DNA of 64,000 nucleotides. Source: Latrodectus hesperus. Lineage: Eukaryota > Arthropoda > Arachnida > Araneae > Theridiidae. Below the pieces are notes generated by a model that saw only the letters and a list, made by a program, of their open reading frames with translations, was not told where the DNA came from and ran no database searches. Position 1 is the stretch's first letter, and the number at the start of each line of letters is the position of its first letter. This document shows positions 28,411 through 50,115 of the stretch, in pieces. The stretch spans positions 6,643,078 through 6,707,077 of the forward strand of contig CM075856.1 in the NCBI GenBank assembly GCA_037975125.1, in the 5' to 3' direction. The position numbers and the translations under genes were made by a program.

Positions 28411-29441
28411 ATTTTATAAACTAGAATTTCATGTAAAAAATCTTGTTAATATTTCCCAGGTGAATATTGTGGTAGCTTGTAAGAATTTTTAAAGGTTTAG
28501 CTTCTAGGCGAATAAGAAACATAAAAATGGGATTGTATTAAAAATTTAGTACTTATTTTACGATGCATCTACTCAATTTATTTATTTTAATCTCACTATA
28601 GTATATTATTGCTATTTTTATGACACATGATAAAATATATGCAGTATTTCAAAGTATATAGAAACAGGTAACTATCAAAATAATGAAAATTATTTAGGTT
28701 TAAAAGTAATTTTTATAAGCATGGTATAGAACGCTTTGCATGTAATACAGCTTGGATTCATCCAGAAAAATCTATTTATACAAGTACTGTACAGCGTTTA
28801 ACGGAATATTGTTCCATTCATCACGGAGATACTTTGAAAGTTTTGGTAGAAAAGTCGCTGGAGGATATCGATTCCGTAAAGCTTTAAAACAAACCATAAA
28901 TGCTAAATTATATTGAAGTCATGTGACTGTGAGGATCAAATTAGAGATATTTAACTCATTCATAATAAGATATTATTATAATTAGATAATGTTCATCAAA
29001 CCATAACTGAACAAATCCTGCCGCATGGATAGACCCTCAAAAATTCCATCCCTATAAGGAATTTTTTTTTTTTATCATAGTATGAATTTTTTAGCTAAAA
29101 TTTCTCTATCCTTAATTTCTGTATACTTCTAATACTCCCCATTAATCCTTCATTTCAAGGCTGTGATTAGTGAAGCAGGAAACCATTACATGGCTACCCA
29201 TATCATGACAGACCCTACTTGATAGCTGGAAGGAGACATACGCTTGTGCCAGTGTTCTTCAAACGTCCTTTGTAAGGAAAAGTGTGAAAGCCCATATTGC
29301 GTTCTTCCACTTATCAATCGAGCAGATTTTGTGAATGTGACACAACTGTAGAAGTTTGACATTAAAATTTATGGCAAGTGGCTTGGGAATTGCTGCTCTG
29401 CCATAAATGTTCTGCTTATGAAGGTGCCTTCTAACTGTAAT

Positions 29442-30502
29442 CACTAATCAATAATGTTATCCAGTGCCTATCCAGTCAATAATGTTATCCAGTGTTATCC
29501 AGTGCCAGTGATAATGTTATCTCTAATACTGTAGAGTCGCATTCCTTGAACCCATGCATTGACCCATCTGAGGGTCTTAACGGGGTATATTTTCACCCTA
29601 ATCTTCCTATCGAGGTTAACAAGTCTTCAGATCTTCCTGAGTATTTAAGGCAACTTGCTCTTGAGTTGATCAACAATATCCATGATGAAGCTGTGCTTAT
29701 TTACACGGATGGTTGCAGAAATGACAGAACTTGTTCCGGTAGTGGAGTATTTATTAAGTATCAAAACGAATCCCACCAAATCTCAATCAGAAACCCCGAC
29801 GGTTGTTCCGTCTTTCACAGTGAACTTATTGCAATTAATGTGGGTCTTGATACGGTTCTTTCTCTCCCTGGGAATGAGGAAATTTGGATTTTGTCGGACA
29901 GCCGGAGCGCCATCCAGCATCTTACTAACTGGCACAGAGTCCGTGATAATACAGGAGTAGCTATCTTGGACAAGCTTAGACGACTCTCCTTATCTCGTGA
30001 GATTCACTTACAGTGGATCCCTTCCCATGTAGACATTGCGGGTAACGAATTGGCTGATGCCCTAGCAAAAAGAGGTACTGACGAGCCTTTGCTTACTCCG
30101 GCGTCTCTTACCTATTCTGAACTATACTCTAGACAGAAAGGCCTTGTTCGGTCTGCATTTGCCATTCCCCCCGTGCACCATTGGTACCAGGGTAATCGTC
30201 CCGGCGGATCTCTATCCCTCCGGTGCAGCAGACTGGAACAAACTACAATAACTCGTTTTCGAAGTGGCCACCTAAGATCATTGGCATTTAACTACAAAGA
30301 AAAGAAATTTCCAATTTGCGCTAAGTGTTTCAAAAGCCAAGCCACTCCGGATCATATCCTTGAGTGCTTGGGACTCGATAAAGAAGATCTTCTGGAGCGA
30401 CCATTATTGGTCATTGATTTCCTGAGAGTGTACAATATCATAGACTTGGTCTAGCGCTGCTAGACAACAGGGATCAGCAACAACAACAACACTAATCAAT
30501 AA
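29442..30502 (+). mobile_element. 5'-truncated RNase H-bearing LINE with 13-bp target duplication
   Basis: CACTAATCAATAA occurs at 29442-29454 and again at 30490-30502, bracketing the insertion. The 3' end, just after the stop codon, reads CTGCTAGACAACAGGGATCA and then a (CAA)n tail instead of poly(A). The first ~60 bp carries short scrambled duplications (TAATGTTATCCAGTG repeated), as is often seen at 5' junctions made during target-primed reverse transcription. Everything upstream of the RNase H domain, including the whole reverse transcriptase, is missing. The element disrupts the Tc1-like pseudogene, so it is younger than that copy. The RNase H and zinc knuckle suggest the I/Jockey-like group of LINEs (inference). 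Confidence 0.92.
29492..30454 (+). CDS. Intact LINE C-terminal ORF: RNase H plus zinc knuckle (320 aa, truncated)
   Basis: An open frame from the truncation point to TAG. An RNase H domain at about residues 66-195 has all expected catalytic residues: Asp73 (YTDG), Glu111 (SELIAI), Asp136 (ILSDS), His179 (WIPSHV) and Asp189 (NELADA). A CxxC-H-C zinc knuckle follows: Cys276, Cys279, His288, Cys292 (ICAKC, DHILEC). In the full element this would be the end of the polyprotein that copies RNA at a nicked target. The first ~15 residues come from the scrambled 5' junction and are not family sequence. The ATG used is just the first available and there is no evidence of a promoter. It is probably untranslated, though unbroken, which argues for a recent insertion. 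Confidence 0.85.
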   Translation: MLSSASDNVISNTVESHSLNPCIDPSEGLNGVYFHPNLPIEVNKSSDLPEYLRQLALELINNIHDEAVLIYTDGCRNDRTCSGSGVFIKYQNESHQISIRNPDGCSVFHSELIAINVGLDTVLSLPGNEEIWILSDSRSAIQHLTNWHRVRDNTGVAILDKLRRLSLSREIHLQWIPSHVDIAGNELADALAKRGTDEPLLTPASLTYSELYSRQKGLVRSAFAIPPVHHWYQGNRPGGSLSLRCSRLEQTTITRFRSGHLRSLAFNYKEKKFPICAKCFKSQATPDHILECLGLDKEDLLERPLLVIDFLRVYNIIDLV

Positions 30503-30893
30503 GGACCTGGACAGTTCAGGTATTGATTGAGTTTTACCTTTTGCTGCACTTGTTTGATTTTTATACAATACAATCCGCTTCAATACGCGTCAGTTTCTTT
30601 CACTGAGCTTCTCTTTCCATCCACTGTTTTGCTTCTCTCGTCGCTCTGTATATGTTCTCCTGACACCGTATCTCATGAAACGTCAAAAAGTTTTGATCAT
30701 TCGGCCACACTTTCTACGGATTATAAAAATCTAAGATTTTACTCTTATAAAAAAATTGCAAAACTTGCAGAATTTCAATAAAGTTATCACATTCTACCGA
30801 TATATATAAATTATTATTTATAAAAAAACTGGAAGCTATTATAATATTTTATTGCTTACGATGTATGCATTCATTAATATATATATATAAACA

Positions 30894-31056
<163 letters not shown>

Positions 31057-31254
31057 ATATAATATTGGAAAACTATATCTTCTTGTATTCAGTGAAATGA
31101 AATAAAATGTAGTTTTAATAAAAATAATTCATTTTGTTAATTTTTTTCTAACTGTGGGCACTGGGTAACTAAACTTTAGCCATAGCAAGTCCAGAAATTG
31201 CTTCTCATTTATCATTACAGGATGAGCACTTGCGAGCCAAATCAAAAAGCGAAT

Positions 31255-31438
31255 AGCATTACAAGCGACATACGACCACAAACCCGTTTATAGAGTGCGC
31301 CACATTCATTCATGATTTCGGCAGAATGGAAAAGGAATCACAGAGAGGGAAAGGAACATCCATGTCAGAATCGGGATTTGAACCGGGCACCAACAGCTTA
31401 GGAGTCAAGCACGCTAACCACTTAGCCATGGGCCGGCA
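31255..31438 (-). repeat. tRNA-derived SINE, family A, inverted
   Basis: Read on the minus strand from 31438: GCCGGCCCATGGCTAAGTGG (A box region), a body resembling an anticodon arm, then CCCGGTTCAAATCCCGATT (B box). CATGGATGTTCCTTTCCCTC follows, and the shared TATAAACGGGTTTGTGG block lies near 31290. This is the same order as at 36191 and at 1-250. The left end is approximate and no target duplication was fixed. Confidence 0.8.
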
Positions 31439-31439
31439 T

Positions 31440-32160
31440 TTGTTAATTTAAAAATAACGAGAATGTTTTTTACTAAACATAGTTAGCTAATATATGAATA
31501 GAGAAAATAACCACGTTCCCAGCAATTATTTCTTTTAATGGGCCAATTTTTACTACCTCATTCATCATTAATGTGAGAAAATAAGTTGAATAAAACGTAA
31601 GTAAACGTGTGATTTGTCACAATGGTTGAATTCATTATGATATTTAGGCTGAATCTGTGCTGCAAAATGTGAGTTTATTACTCATACGAAACCAGTATTG
31701 ATGATTAAATAATGGTCTTTGGTTATGAGTCTTGAGATATTTAGCTTTTAAAGCGATATGATGACAAAATTTTGCTAAATGTATTGCCATGATTTTTTTT
31801 TTTTTGAATATTTTTAGTAAGATCGGGCTTCTTTCTCAAATTTTAGGAGGAGACAGCATTCGCTAAAATGAGAATATTTAAAATCAATAATTTAACAGCA
31901 TCATGAATTTGAAATAAAAAAATTATATATTTTATTAAAATACATTAACATGAACACCATTAGATTAATTCCTTGACTTCCGTATTTTACAGTCTAAGCC
32001 TGTTTTAAAAGCACTTTAATGTTCACCTTCCTCGCGAACATTTCATTGTAATGAGCCATATGAATGTGCATAAGGGAGAAAACCAAGAAAACTACTAAGC
32101 AGCCACCCTGTCAAATATGCGTGCAAAAAGCAGAAGTACAACAACCTTTTCCCATTGTTC
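31440..32160. other. AT-rich intergenic DNA
   Basis: Nothing supportable was seen between the inverted SINE and the Tc1 relic. Confidence 0.45.
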
Positions 32161-32269
32161 AACTGCTGCTGGGATAGAACTTAGGACTTTTCGCTCTTAA
32201 GAGCGATTGCATTAAAGCATCAAAAGTAGCGACTATATTGAAGTTAAGCATCTACGTTATTCTGTACAT

Positions 32270-32600
32270 TTACCAGAGTTTAATTAAAGTCGAGTGAATA
32301 TGTAGGACAAGGTAGATGCTTAACTTCATCCTTATGTTCATCAAACCATGACTGGCAAAGTACAGCTTTATCATCCTGAAAAATTCCATTTCCTACAGGT
32401 AACAAAGTTTGCATCATGTGATGGTCTTGGTTAGCTAACATTTCTCTAAGCTTCTCCTCAGTGATCCTTAATTTCAGCGTTATGATCAATCCAGCAAAAT
32501 TCATGGCATAGCTGCGCATATCATGATAAATTTACCTCCATGCCTGACAGTTGGAAAATGTCAATCACGATAATGCGCTTGCGCAGGTTTCGTGTCCCAG
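32270..32600 (-). pseudogene. Tc1-like transposase fragment, DDE region
   Basis: The minus-strand frame 32519-32280 reads MNFAGLIITLKLRITEEKL, MMQTLLPVGNGIFQDDKAV, then WFDEHKDEVKHLPCP and YSLDFN. In Tc1 transposases this is the region with the second catalytic Asp (FQDDNAP; here FQDDKAV) and the LPWPxxSPDLN block. The third acidic residue lies beyond the end of the frame. It belongs to the same family as the decayed core at 28990-29200 (shared TGTTCATCAAACCATRACTG on the plus strand). N- and C-terminal parts are missing. Confidence 0.82.
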
Positions 32601-32729
32601 ATTTCCTCTATATGTGAATATAGCTTTGAAAAGTTGTCCCGGAAAGCAGTTCACATGGTGGATATTCGGCTTTCAGGCTGTTTATAATGCGTGCCAAAGT
32701 CAACAGGCATTTTTGAGGAGTCTTTGACA

Positions 32730-34430
32730 AAGATAGTTTGGCAACAAAATTTTCAATGATTGTTTTCTTTTACTTGTAAGCAAAATATAAAAAACTTACG
32801 ATTAACGACAATGCCAATAAAAGTAAAAGTGAATGAACTTTAACAATGAGAATTTTTTATCAAAATATCAGTGGAAAAGAAAATACAGAAAACTCAATAT
32901 TGAATTCGTGTTTCTCGTTTAGATTCAGTGGTAAATAATCAAACGAAACCTTAGACTTTTATTTTCCAGATACAGATGTCTAGATAAAATCTAGATTTTT
33001 AGTGCAGATAATATGTGAAAGTACTTTCGCATATATACCCAGTAAAGTCCTGTCACCTCCCGTTAAACTTTCTTAAGACATCTATGACCATAAGAAAGTA
33101 GTAGAAAAGTGAATATGCGCTACTTTTAGAATTTCTAGATAAAAAATTATAAATTTATTTGTTCTACATCGAATATAAATGTGAGACGAAAAAAATGTTA
33201 ACGATAAAATTGCACAAAATTATTGTAATTTAGTGTCGAAATACAACTTGTGCACTTATATTATAAGAAATGTTCGCGCACAATTAACATTGTTTTGTGG
33301 TCTATACTATGTCATAAATGTTGTTTTCAGTTAAATATATATAATAAATATATTCTTAATATTTCTTACCCATTCAAAATTGATGTGTAAGGTCTACACA
33401 TTTTAATAAGTTTTATGGAAAAATCTCTTAAACTATATTCAGTTATCTTGGGCCTTAGTTGTACATAAAGTCCACATTATCTTTAGGTTTTTTCCAAAAA
33501 CATTATAAATGACACGAAATAAAAGTTTATAATACTTTAACATAATTTAGAACACAAATTTCATATCCTAATTTCATATGAATATATTTGCAACTATTTA
33601 TAAGTTGAAAATAGTGATAAACTTAATTAAGTACTTTTAGATGTATATGTCAAAAAATTTTTTTCGTTTGGCATTTAGCCATGAATTTAATACAGTATTA
33701 TGTTAATATTTTATGGAATATAAACATATTTTTTGAATTGTTTAGTTCATATTGAAGTGAATAATTATGAAGTGTAAAAAATTTATTTAATTCCAGCTCA
33801 TCTTCATGTCAAATCAGCTATCAATAATTAATTGATTACTTTTAATCAGGCTTAGAGCTCTGCTACATGCTTTTACTAAATTATAAATTTATTCTTGACT
33901 GATGTTATTATTGTAAATTTTATGAAGTAGCAAATTCATTGAAAACAGTAACTTCAGGAACTCTGCAAATTATTTTTCAATATCGAAAGTTTAGAAAAAT
34001 ATTCTAGTCTGAAATTGTTTCAAAATTATGCTCTTATGTAAATTTTAATTACTTAAATTATATAATGTCAAACAAAATTATACAATCTGATAAATTCAAA
34101 ATCTCTTCTGTCGGCAAAAGCATATATAGATATTTAATAATTAAATTTGTACTAAAAGTACATTATTTTTTAAAGTTATTTTAATAAAACATTTTGAACT
34201 ATAATCTATTTATAAATATATTTTTTTCAACAAAATTTCTGTTTCTAAAGCTCAAAGAACAGTGATTTCAGAATGCTGTGGGGTATATAAAAAGTAAAGA
34301 GAAATCTATCATAAAAAGAGGAAACAATTATTTCCACCTGCTTTTATCAGAGGATAAAATATAACATGTGTAGTCCTTTTTTCTTTTCTTCCTCCATTAG
34401 TCATTTCCTATTTATTAGGATACTCGCATG
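32730..34430. other. AT-rich intergenic DNA upstream of the second gene
   Basis: No recognisable coding, RNA or repeat feature apart from low-complexity AT. Confidence 0.5.
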
Positions 34431-34624
34431 ATCTTCAAAGTTCCCCATTTCTGGAGGATACACACGACTTTACTTTTGCACAGTTTGCGTTCACTCTGGA
34501 ACGAGAAACATCTTCCTTCGCAGTTTTTGACTCTGAAATAGTGAAAGTCTTTTGTAAAGCCGTCTTAGAAAATGTTCTTCAGCTGTGAGATTTTCCAGAA
34601 ACGCAACGTTTTCTCCTGTTGGTC

Positions 34625-44636
<10,012 letters not shown>

Positions 44637-45035
44637 GTGATGATATAACAATCCCTGAACTATTGAAAAAAGTCCTCGGTTCTGTTTTTATATGTAAAAT
44701 GTTTGCAGCGTGTCAAATATGTATTGTATGAATGCTTATTTACACTTTTGAAATATTTTGTTAAATCATGAATTATTTCTATTAAACTTTTAAAAATCAA
44801 TGTTCACAAAAAGAATTCAATGTAAGTACATGAATAATTTTAATGTATTGTGTATGTCAGTTTAATGTATGTTCTGCTCTGTTAAATCATGTAATCATGC
44901 TAATGTAAGAAATGTTTTGTATCATATGTAACAAATGTTGTTAATGTAAGAAATGTTTTGCTATTATAGGAATAATCAGTAAATCATTATTGTAAAATAT
45001 CATTCATTCAATTATGGGATTTTTGATGAAATTAA

Positions 45036-45041
45036 AATAAA
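45036..45041 (+). terminator. Candidate polyadenylation signal AATAAA
   Basis: AATAAA lies 400 bp after the stop codon of the 115-residue gene, followed by a T/G-rich stretch (TACTTTTGTTGTAAGTAG). It is the best candidate for the 3' end of that gene, though other AT-rich hexamers occur nearby. Confidence 0.45.
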
Positions 45042-45184
45042 AATTTCTTAATACTTTTGTTGTAAGTAGTATTGTAATGTTGCATGTTTTTTTCCTACTT
45101 AAATTCTACCATTAACTCCTTGGGTTCTACTATTTAATTAATTCTACTATTCATAGCTTTGCACTTTTGGTGCCTCATGGTTTG

Positions 45185-45360
45185 TTTGATTTCTTTATGA
45201 TTTAAGGACCACTTTTTGGACCCTAGGAGTAATTAGACAGAGGCCTACTGTTTAAAGTGGATTTAAAACCACAACAAACATCCAAGATGGGATTCGATGT
45301 CACGAACCAAAATCAAGAGTGATCGCCATTCGGGTATAATCTCGGCTTTTTAGTGACTCA
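45185..45360 (-). repeat. SINE-like repeat, family B, inverted
   Basis: On the plus strand it reads CCACTTTTTGGACCCTAGGA, GTAATTAGACAGAGGCCTAC, then AACATCCAAGATGGGATTCG, where GGGATTCGATGTCACGAACC is the complement of a B-box region. The same blocks in the same order occur at 63375-63520. Reversed, they occur at 61190-61385. The order indicates a tRNA-like head at the right end. Confidence 0.65.
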
Positions 45361-45483
45361 TGTTTATTATAAACATAAGAACTTACAATTACTTCATCTG
45401 AATAAAAAAATTGGGAATAGTTTATTAAATATGTGCTTCAATAAAGCTAGGATATTAAAAGTCTTTTCGTCCTTATGGATGAT

Positions 45484-45798
45484 TAGATTGTTCGGAAAGT
45501 AATTTCGTTTTTCCTACATGAATGAGTTTTTTGCTAGTAAAAACCAACCACTTTATGACTGTGGAATCATGCTACTACCAGAAAGATGGTAAAAGCTATT
45601 GGACTAGAATTGTTCGGAAAGTAATTTCGTTTTTCCTACATGAATGAGTTTTTTGCTAGTAAAAACCAACCACTTTATGACTGTGGAATCATGCTACTAC
45701 CAGAAAGATGGTAAAAGCTATTGGATTAGAATTGTTCGGAAAGTAATTTCGTTTTTCCTACATGAATGAGTTTTTTGCTAGTAAAAACCAACCACTTT
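45484..45798 (-). repeat. Tandem array of 122-bp units made from half a mariner derivative
   Basis: The start of each unit, TTGTTCGGAAAGTAATTTCG, recurs at 45488, 45610 and 45732 (period 122). Units one and two are nearly identical and the third stops after about 67 bp. The unit equals the first ~120 bp of the 213-bp mariner derivative at 46344-46556 read in reverse, from its terminal repeat to GGACTAGAA. It includes the transposase C-terminal codons (MLLPERW then stop). The missing half and second terminal repeat mean the units cannot have arisen by separate normal transpositions. Confidence 0.92.
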
Positions 45799-45799
45799 C

Positions 45800-45900
45800 A
45801 TAATAAAGCTAGGCTTATAAATAATAAAGCTAGGCTTTTTATTTATACTTCTAAATAATAAAGCTAGGCTTTTCATATCCTAGCTTTATTATTTAGAAAG
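45800..45900. repeat. AATAATAAAGCTAGGCTT words and a 19-bp hairpin
   Basis: AATAAAGCTAGGCTT is repeated three times directly. The last copy is paired with an inverted one: TCTAAATAATAAAGCTAGG, spacer, CCTAGCTTTATTATTTAGA at about 45851-45896. A related ATAAAGCTAGGATAT also lies just before the mariner array at about 45440, so this word brackets the array. Confidence 0.85.
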
Positions 45901-46343
45901 GGATACAATGGCATAGAATGAAAACTTTTAACTAAATTATTAGTTTCAGATATCCTTTTGACATTTCATTTATTAAATTTTGCTCATCAACATTAAGAAT
46001 TATTACCTTATCCTCCTAGTGAGAATTATTTTATATGCTTTCTTAAAACTACTGGTAACTGAATAAAATGTATTTAATTCCTTAAAAGAAAAATATTTGA
46101 AATTTTTCAAATAATATTTTTTCATTAAATAAATTTTTATTTCCTATATAAATCAAATTATTTTTAAGAATAACTATTCATGGTTATTACACAACGATAA
46201 AAAGTCAATAAAATTTACAAAACATGTTCCTTTTTTAACAAGTAATTATTAAAATTTTGTTTAATACTGATACATATTCTTCAATTTTATTAATGAGAGA
46301 AGAAAATTGTATACTTAATTTTTGGGTATGAGCATTATAACTA

Positions 46344-46556
46344 TTGGGTTGTTCGGAAAGTCATTTCGTTTTTCATGAAAATGAAAAACGTGCAGCAAAT
46401 AAATATTGTATTGCATTGCACATTGTCTATTCTAGTCCAATAGCTTTTACCATCTTTCTGGTAGTAGCATGATTCCACAGTCATAAAGTGGTTGGTTTTT
46501 ACTAGCAAAAAACTCATTCATGTAGGAAAAACGAAATTACTTTCCGAACAATCTAA
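46344..46556 (-). mobile_element. Mariner deletion derivative (MITE), 213 bp
   Basis: The left end is TTGGGTTGTTCGGAAAGTCA and the right end is TTACTTTCCGAACAATCTAA, with TA on each side (46342-46343 and 46557-46558). On the minus strand the residual transposase C terminus reads MLLPERW then stop. It is the same family as 8063-8277 but in the opposite orientation, and it is the likely source of the array at 45484. Confidence 0.9.
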
Positions 46557-47159
46557 TATTGCTTTTTTTTTATAATATATTTTCATTCATTTCCAGTTTA
46601 CAATTTTGTTTCTAACGGTAATTTAGAATAGCTTTCTACTATATAATCGAAAAATTTTCTACAAGTTCGCATATTTCATTCCCTCTTACTCTTTTAGAAT
46701 CTGACTGCAAGGGTTTGATTTTAACATTTTTTCTAATACATTAAAGGATTTGGTCATCTTATGCATTACAATGTATTGAAAAAGATGATTATTTATAAAC
46801 ACGAGTAATTAACACAAACAATGAGGATAAACACAAGTCAATTTCGGAAGAAATGCATGTTATTGATTTATGCGTTTCAGAGCTGTATGTGTTTGAAATC
46901 AATCAAATTAATGACTATCCGTAAAAATAAAATCAACTTATTGTATTTATGTGCTTAGTATTAAAGTCAAAAGCAATATGGAAATTATGCTATAGAATCT
47001 AGGATTTTGAATCGTCAAAGTATATAATTGCTCATAAAATAGTTGCCTCAAGAGAAAAGAGAATTTTGTATACTTTGCAAATACAGTACAACAGGAGGCA
47101 GATATGGTTAGACATGAAAGTTTGAAGGAGCATCTAGTTTGCGGAATCCAACACACAGA

Positions 47160-47300
47160 GCTGATAACTGTGGCACTTATGCCTCAGGCTTCAGCGCTTG
47201 TTGCGGCTCGGAATCCATTTTAAACGGAATGTCCAGGCCTACTTGTGTTTTCCTGCAAAAAATGACCATTGAGGGAAAAACAAACCAAAAAACTCAGTCC
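47160..47300 (+). repeat. SINE-like repeat, family B, partial
   Basis: It contains AGGCCTACTTGTGTTTTCCT, then GCAAAAAATGACCATTGAGG and CAAACCAAAA. These match, in plus orientation, the 3' half of the copy at 61190-61385 (GCAAAATATGACCGTTGAGC, ACAAACCAA). The head region is decayed. Confidence 0.55.
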
Positions 47301-47329
47301 TGCACCAATGATTGCAATAATTAGCATTA

Positions 47330-48740
47330 AGTCGTTCTGATCTTAGATTATACAAATATGAGCAATGTATTCCATTTAGTTTCTAGTCTGTGAAAGAGCT
47401 ATCAATCATGATGTCTGACAAATAGGGCGTTCTTCTGCAAAGCCCAGACCTGCTATGAAGACTATTCTGAAAATATAACTATTGGATTTCAGAAATTTCG
47501 TGAGATAGTGTACAAAATATGCTACATTTAGCATTTAGAATATCATCAAGGTAAATTATTAAATTTATTCTTCTTTCTGTTACTATGTCAACTATTTACA
47601 TCAACATTTATAAGTCACAGAGTATTATATACACAGAACAAAATGCAGTTGCTTAGAGATTTGAAATATTCTGTTAAACTATTATAAATTTTACTAACAT
47701 TTTTAAGACAACAGGTATGAATTGTATGTTAAGAATGACATCTTTATGTTTAGCTCAAGAAACAATCACAGCTATAAGAAGTTTAAAAAAAATCATTGCA
47801 ATTGTACTGAAATTAAACACTACTTGCATTGCTATTTGAAGAATAAAATACTATGTAATAATATATTTTACAAATGAAGACCTGAGCAATTTTTCATAGT
47901 GGAAGTTACAGCTTAGAATGCAAAAATCTATTTTTAATATGAATTTTTCAATTATTTTTAATCACATATGTAAAATTTAAATGCATAAAGTGTTAAATGA
48001 CAATTTAGAACTTTTTAGAAATTATGTTCAAAATTTTAATGATTTATATGGAAATGCACTAAGAGAAATACACCACCCTATTTTATGAAACTGTTTTATG
48101 AAAAAAAGGCTTCAAATGGCTAAATTAAATAAAACAAATTCTTGAAACAATATTTTCAAGGTTTTAAATAGAAGACTTTTATGTTGCTTAGTATAATGTT
48201 TGCAGTATGTATAAATTTTTAAATAAAACAAATGATTTAATTAAATAAGTAATATGGAATATATACGTAATACTTACTATACATCACAACATAAAAATAA
48301 ATAATTTAATTAAATCTGCATTTTAAGATGTGAAACTGCAGAAACAAGTTGTTACTTATCTTATAACACAACTCTTTTGAATTAATTCTTACTCTTAAAC
48401 TTAGAGTAATTTTCAAGTAGTTTGTGAATTTAATTTCTTTTCTTAAATTCTGTTGTGTGAGGAAAGTATGCAAAATATTCCATGAAGGTAATTTTAAAAA
48501 AATAAATAAAATGATAAAAAAACATGCAAATTGTATGAAAAAACATGATCCCCTATGATATAAATTGAGAAATAGTTTTGTAACATAAGGAATCTTTTTT
48601 TTTATCTGAGAATAGTTCAAAAACAAAAAATTTATGTTTTAAAGAAACGTATTTATCTTTTGATAGGATTCCTTGATACAAATATATATGTGTGTAGAAG
48701 GCATTTAAAAATATTCTTACTCTACTTTTTATCTGAAATA
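47330..48740. other. AT-rich intergenic DNA
   Basis: The minus-strand open frame 48626-48306 (106 codons) is AT-biased, with no motif and no flanking splice or promoter support. I do not call it. Nothing else was seen. Confidence 0.45.
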
Positions 48741-48743
48741 TTT

Positions 48744-48964
48744 CTATTGTGACACTTCACCCTTTCTCTCTCTTCCTTTCCGAGAGCGCCCCTGGCGGGG
48801 AGAACAATCAGTTAGGCTATTGTTTTCGAACTCGCAACATGTGTTTTAATCATGCTTTTCATTTGTGTTTCTGTTTGTATTGTGTGTAACTTAACTTTGA
48901 ATGATTAAATTATTGTTACACTAAAGGCTGTTTTGATTATACCCACAACCACCGGACACACTAT
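48744..48964. mobile_element. Possible solo LTR, 213 bp
   Basis: The segment 48748-48960 begins TGTGACACTTCACCC and ends CACCGGACACA, so it has TG...CA ends. CTAT is duplicated on both sides (48744-48747, 48961-48964). It has a CT-rich start and a GC-richer patch (GAGAGCGCCCCTGGCGGGGA) unlike its neighbours. A TGTCCGGTGGCG word near 56204 hints at a second, different copy. A 4-bp duplication could be chance in AT-rich DNA. Confidence 0.45.
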
Positions 48965-49899
48965 TTAAATTTTATTAAAAACCAGTTAGTTTGAAGTTGC
49001 TTAGTATACTTCAAAGCTTTGATTAAGCTTTACAGAATGGGCGCAAATGAAATTAATAAATTTTACGTCTATAATACCATAACACCACATAGTAGACATC
49101 ATAACTGCTTAAGACTATTTAAGGCATTTTAATAAGTACCACACGTGATTTACATTCTGGCAGGGCTTTTCATGGATAGTGGTGTAGCAAAGGAAAACGG
49201 TAACCCTGAAAATTTCCAAGCACCCACTCTGACTGACATACAGGGTTGAAACGCAACATCCATCTAGTTGACTGGGATATCAGAAGTTGAAAAAAATTAC
49301 TTAAAAAATTTAAAGCTGCACATAAAAGCTTCTTCAATGTTAATTCCACACTAAATTAAAATGCGAAGGGTGTCCTCGTTCACAATTCATTTGTAAGATC
49401 TTGAGCTCTAACTTTAAATAATATATCAGTTAAGAAAAATGCATAAAATGAAAAATAATTAAAAATATTGATAAAAAAAGTTGAAACTATACTTTTGTAT
49501 ACTTTTCAAAAAGCAAAGTATATATAGTTTTAATACTATACTATATTAAGAATATCGTAAAAAAAGATATTAAACTAATGAAAAAGTATAAATTTGCTTT
49601 TTCTGGCAAAATAACTACAACAAACAGTACATCAGGTGTAGCTTCTAAAGTCTAACTCCTCATTGTATGTTTTAATATGACTTGGAATATCCTGAACTAA
49701 ATTTGAATCTAAATATTCTAATTTAGATCTGGATCCACTATCTATTTTGTTATTATCTATTGAATTCAGGATCTATAGGACACCACATTTATTTTCTTGC
49801 TTTGTAGCCTATTCATTCGCGAACACAACATTCTTATCTTTCAAAGTACAATGAAATATTTTTATTTACTCAGACCCATTATATAATCAAGTTTACCAT

Positions 49900-50115
49900 G
49901 AAATAATAGAACTGTGGTGTTTGGAGTGAAAGTTTACGGATTCGATTTCAGTTATTACTAAGCAATGAGTGAGGAATTTTGCTTTATACAGGAAGCAGAA
50001 AAGCAACATTCATCACTCCTTGTCTGTTCAGGTGAGTGCTTGAGAATTTTTCAGGTTTCTCACTCTCGGCATGTGAATACTTCCATCTGTCTGTGAAAAG
50101 ACTTCTTGGAAAAGT
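49900..50115 (+). repeat. Possible tRNA-derived SINE, degraded
   Basis: GTGGTGTTTGGAGTGAAAGT followed by ACGGATTCGATTTCAGTTA resembles an A-box/B-box pair at the usual spacing. A GC-richer body follows (CTTGTCTGTTCAGGTGAGTG). No second copy in this window confirms it, so the call rests on the B box only. Confidence 0.35.

Larger units (their letters stand above)
28725..30770 (-). pseudogene. Tc1-like transposase pseudogene split by a LINE
   Basis: Reading right to left on the minus strand: a helix-turn-helix region near 30700-30545 (RVLKRIVLYKNQTSAAK, LNQYLN) stops at 30503, where the LINE begins. It resumes at 29454 with ITVRRHLHKQNIYGRAAIP and then SIDKWKNAIW. Decayed DDE core follows at 29200-28990, similar to the copy at 32280. 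Next is HDFNII-stop-HLW near 28940 (third acidic position lost), then LRDEWNNIPLNAVQYLYK near 28840-28770. With the LINE removed, the length is about 1 kb, or 340 codons, which is normal for the family. Stops and frameshifts throughout show that the gene is dead. No clear terminal repeats were found. Confidence 0.85.

Noticed and set aside
48306..48626. 106-codon minus-strand open frame
   Set aside because: Low-complexity Phe/Leu/Ile/Lys content expected from AT-rich DNA, with no supporting signals.
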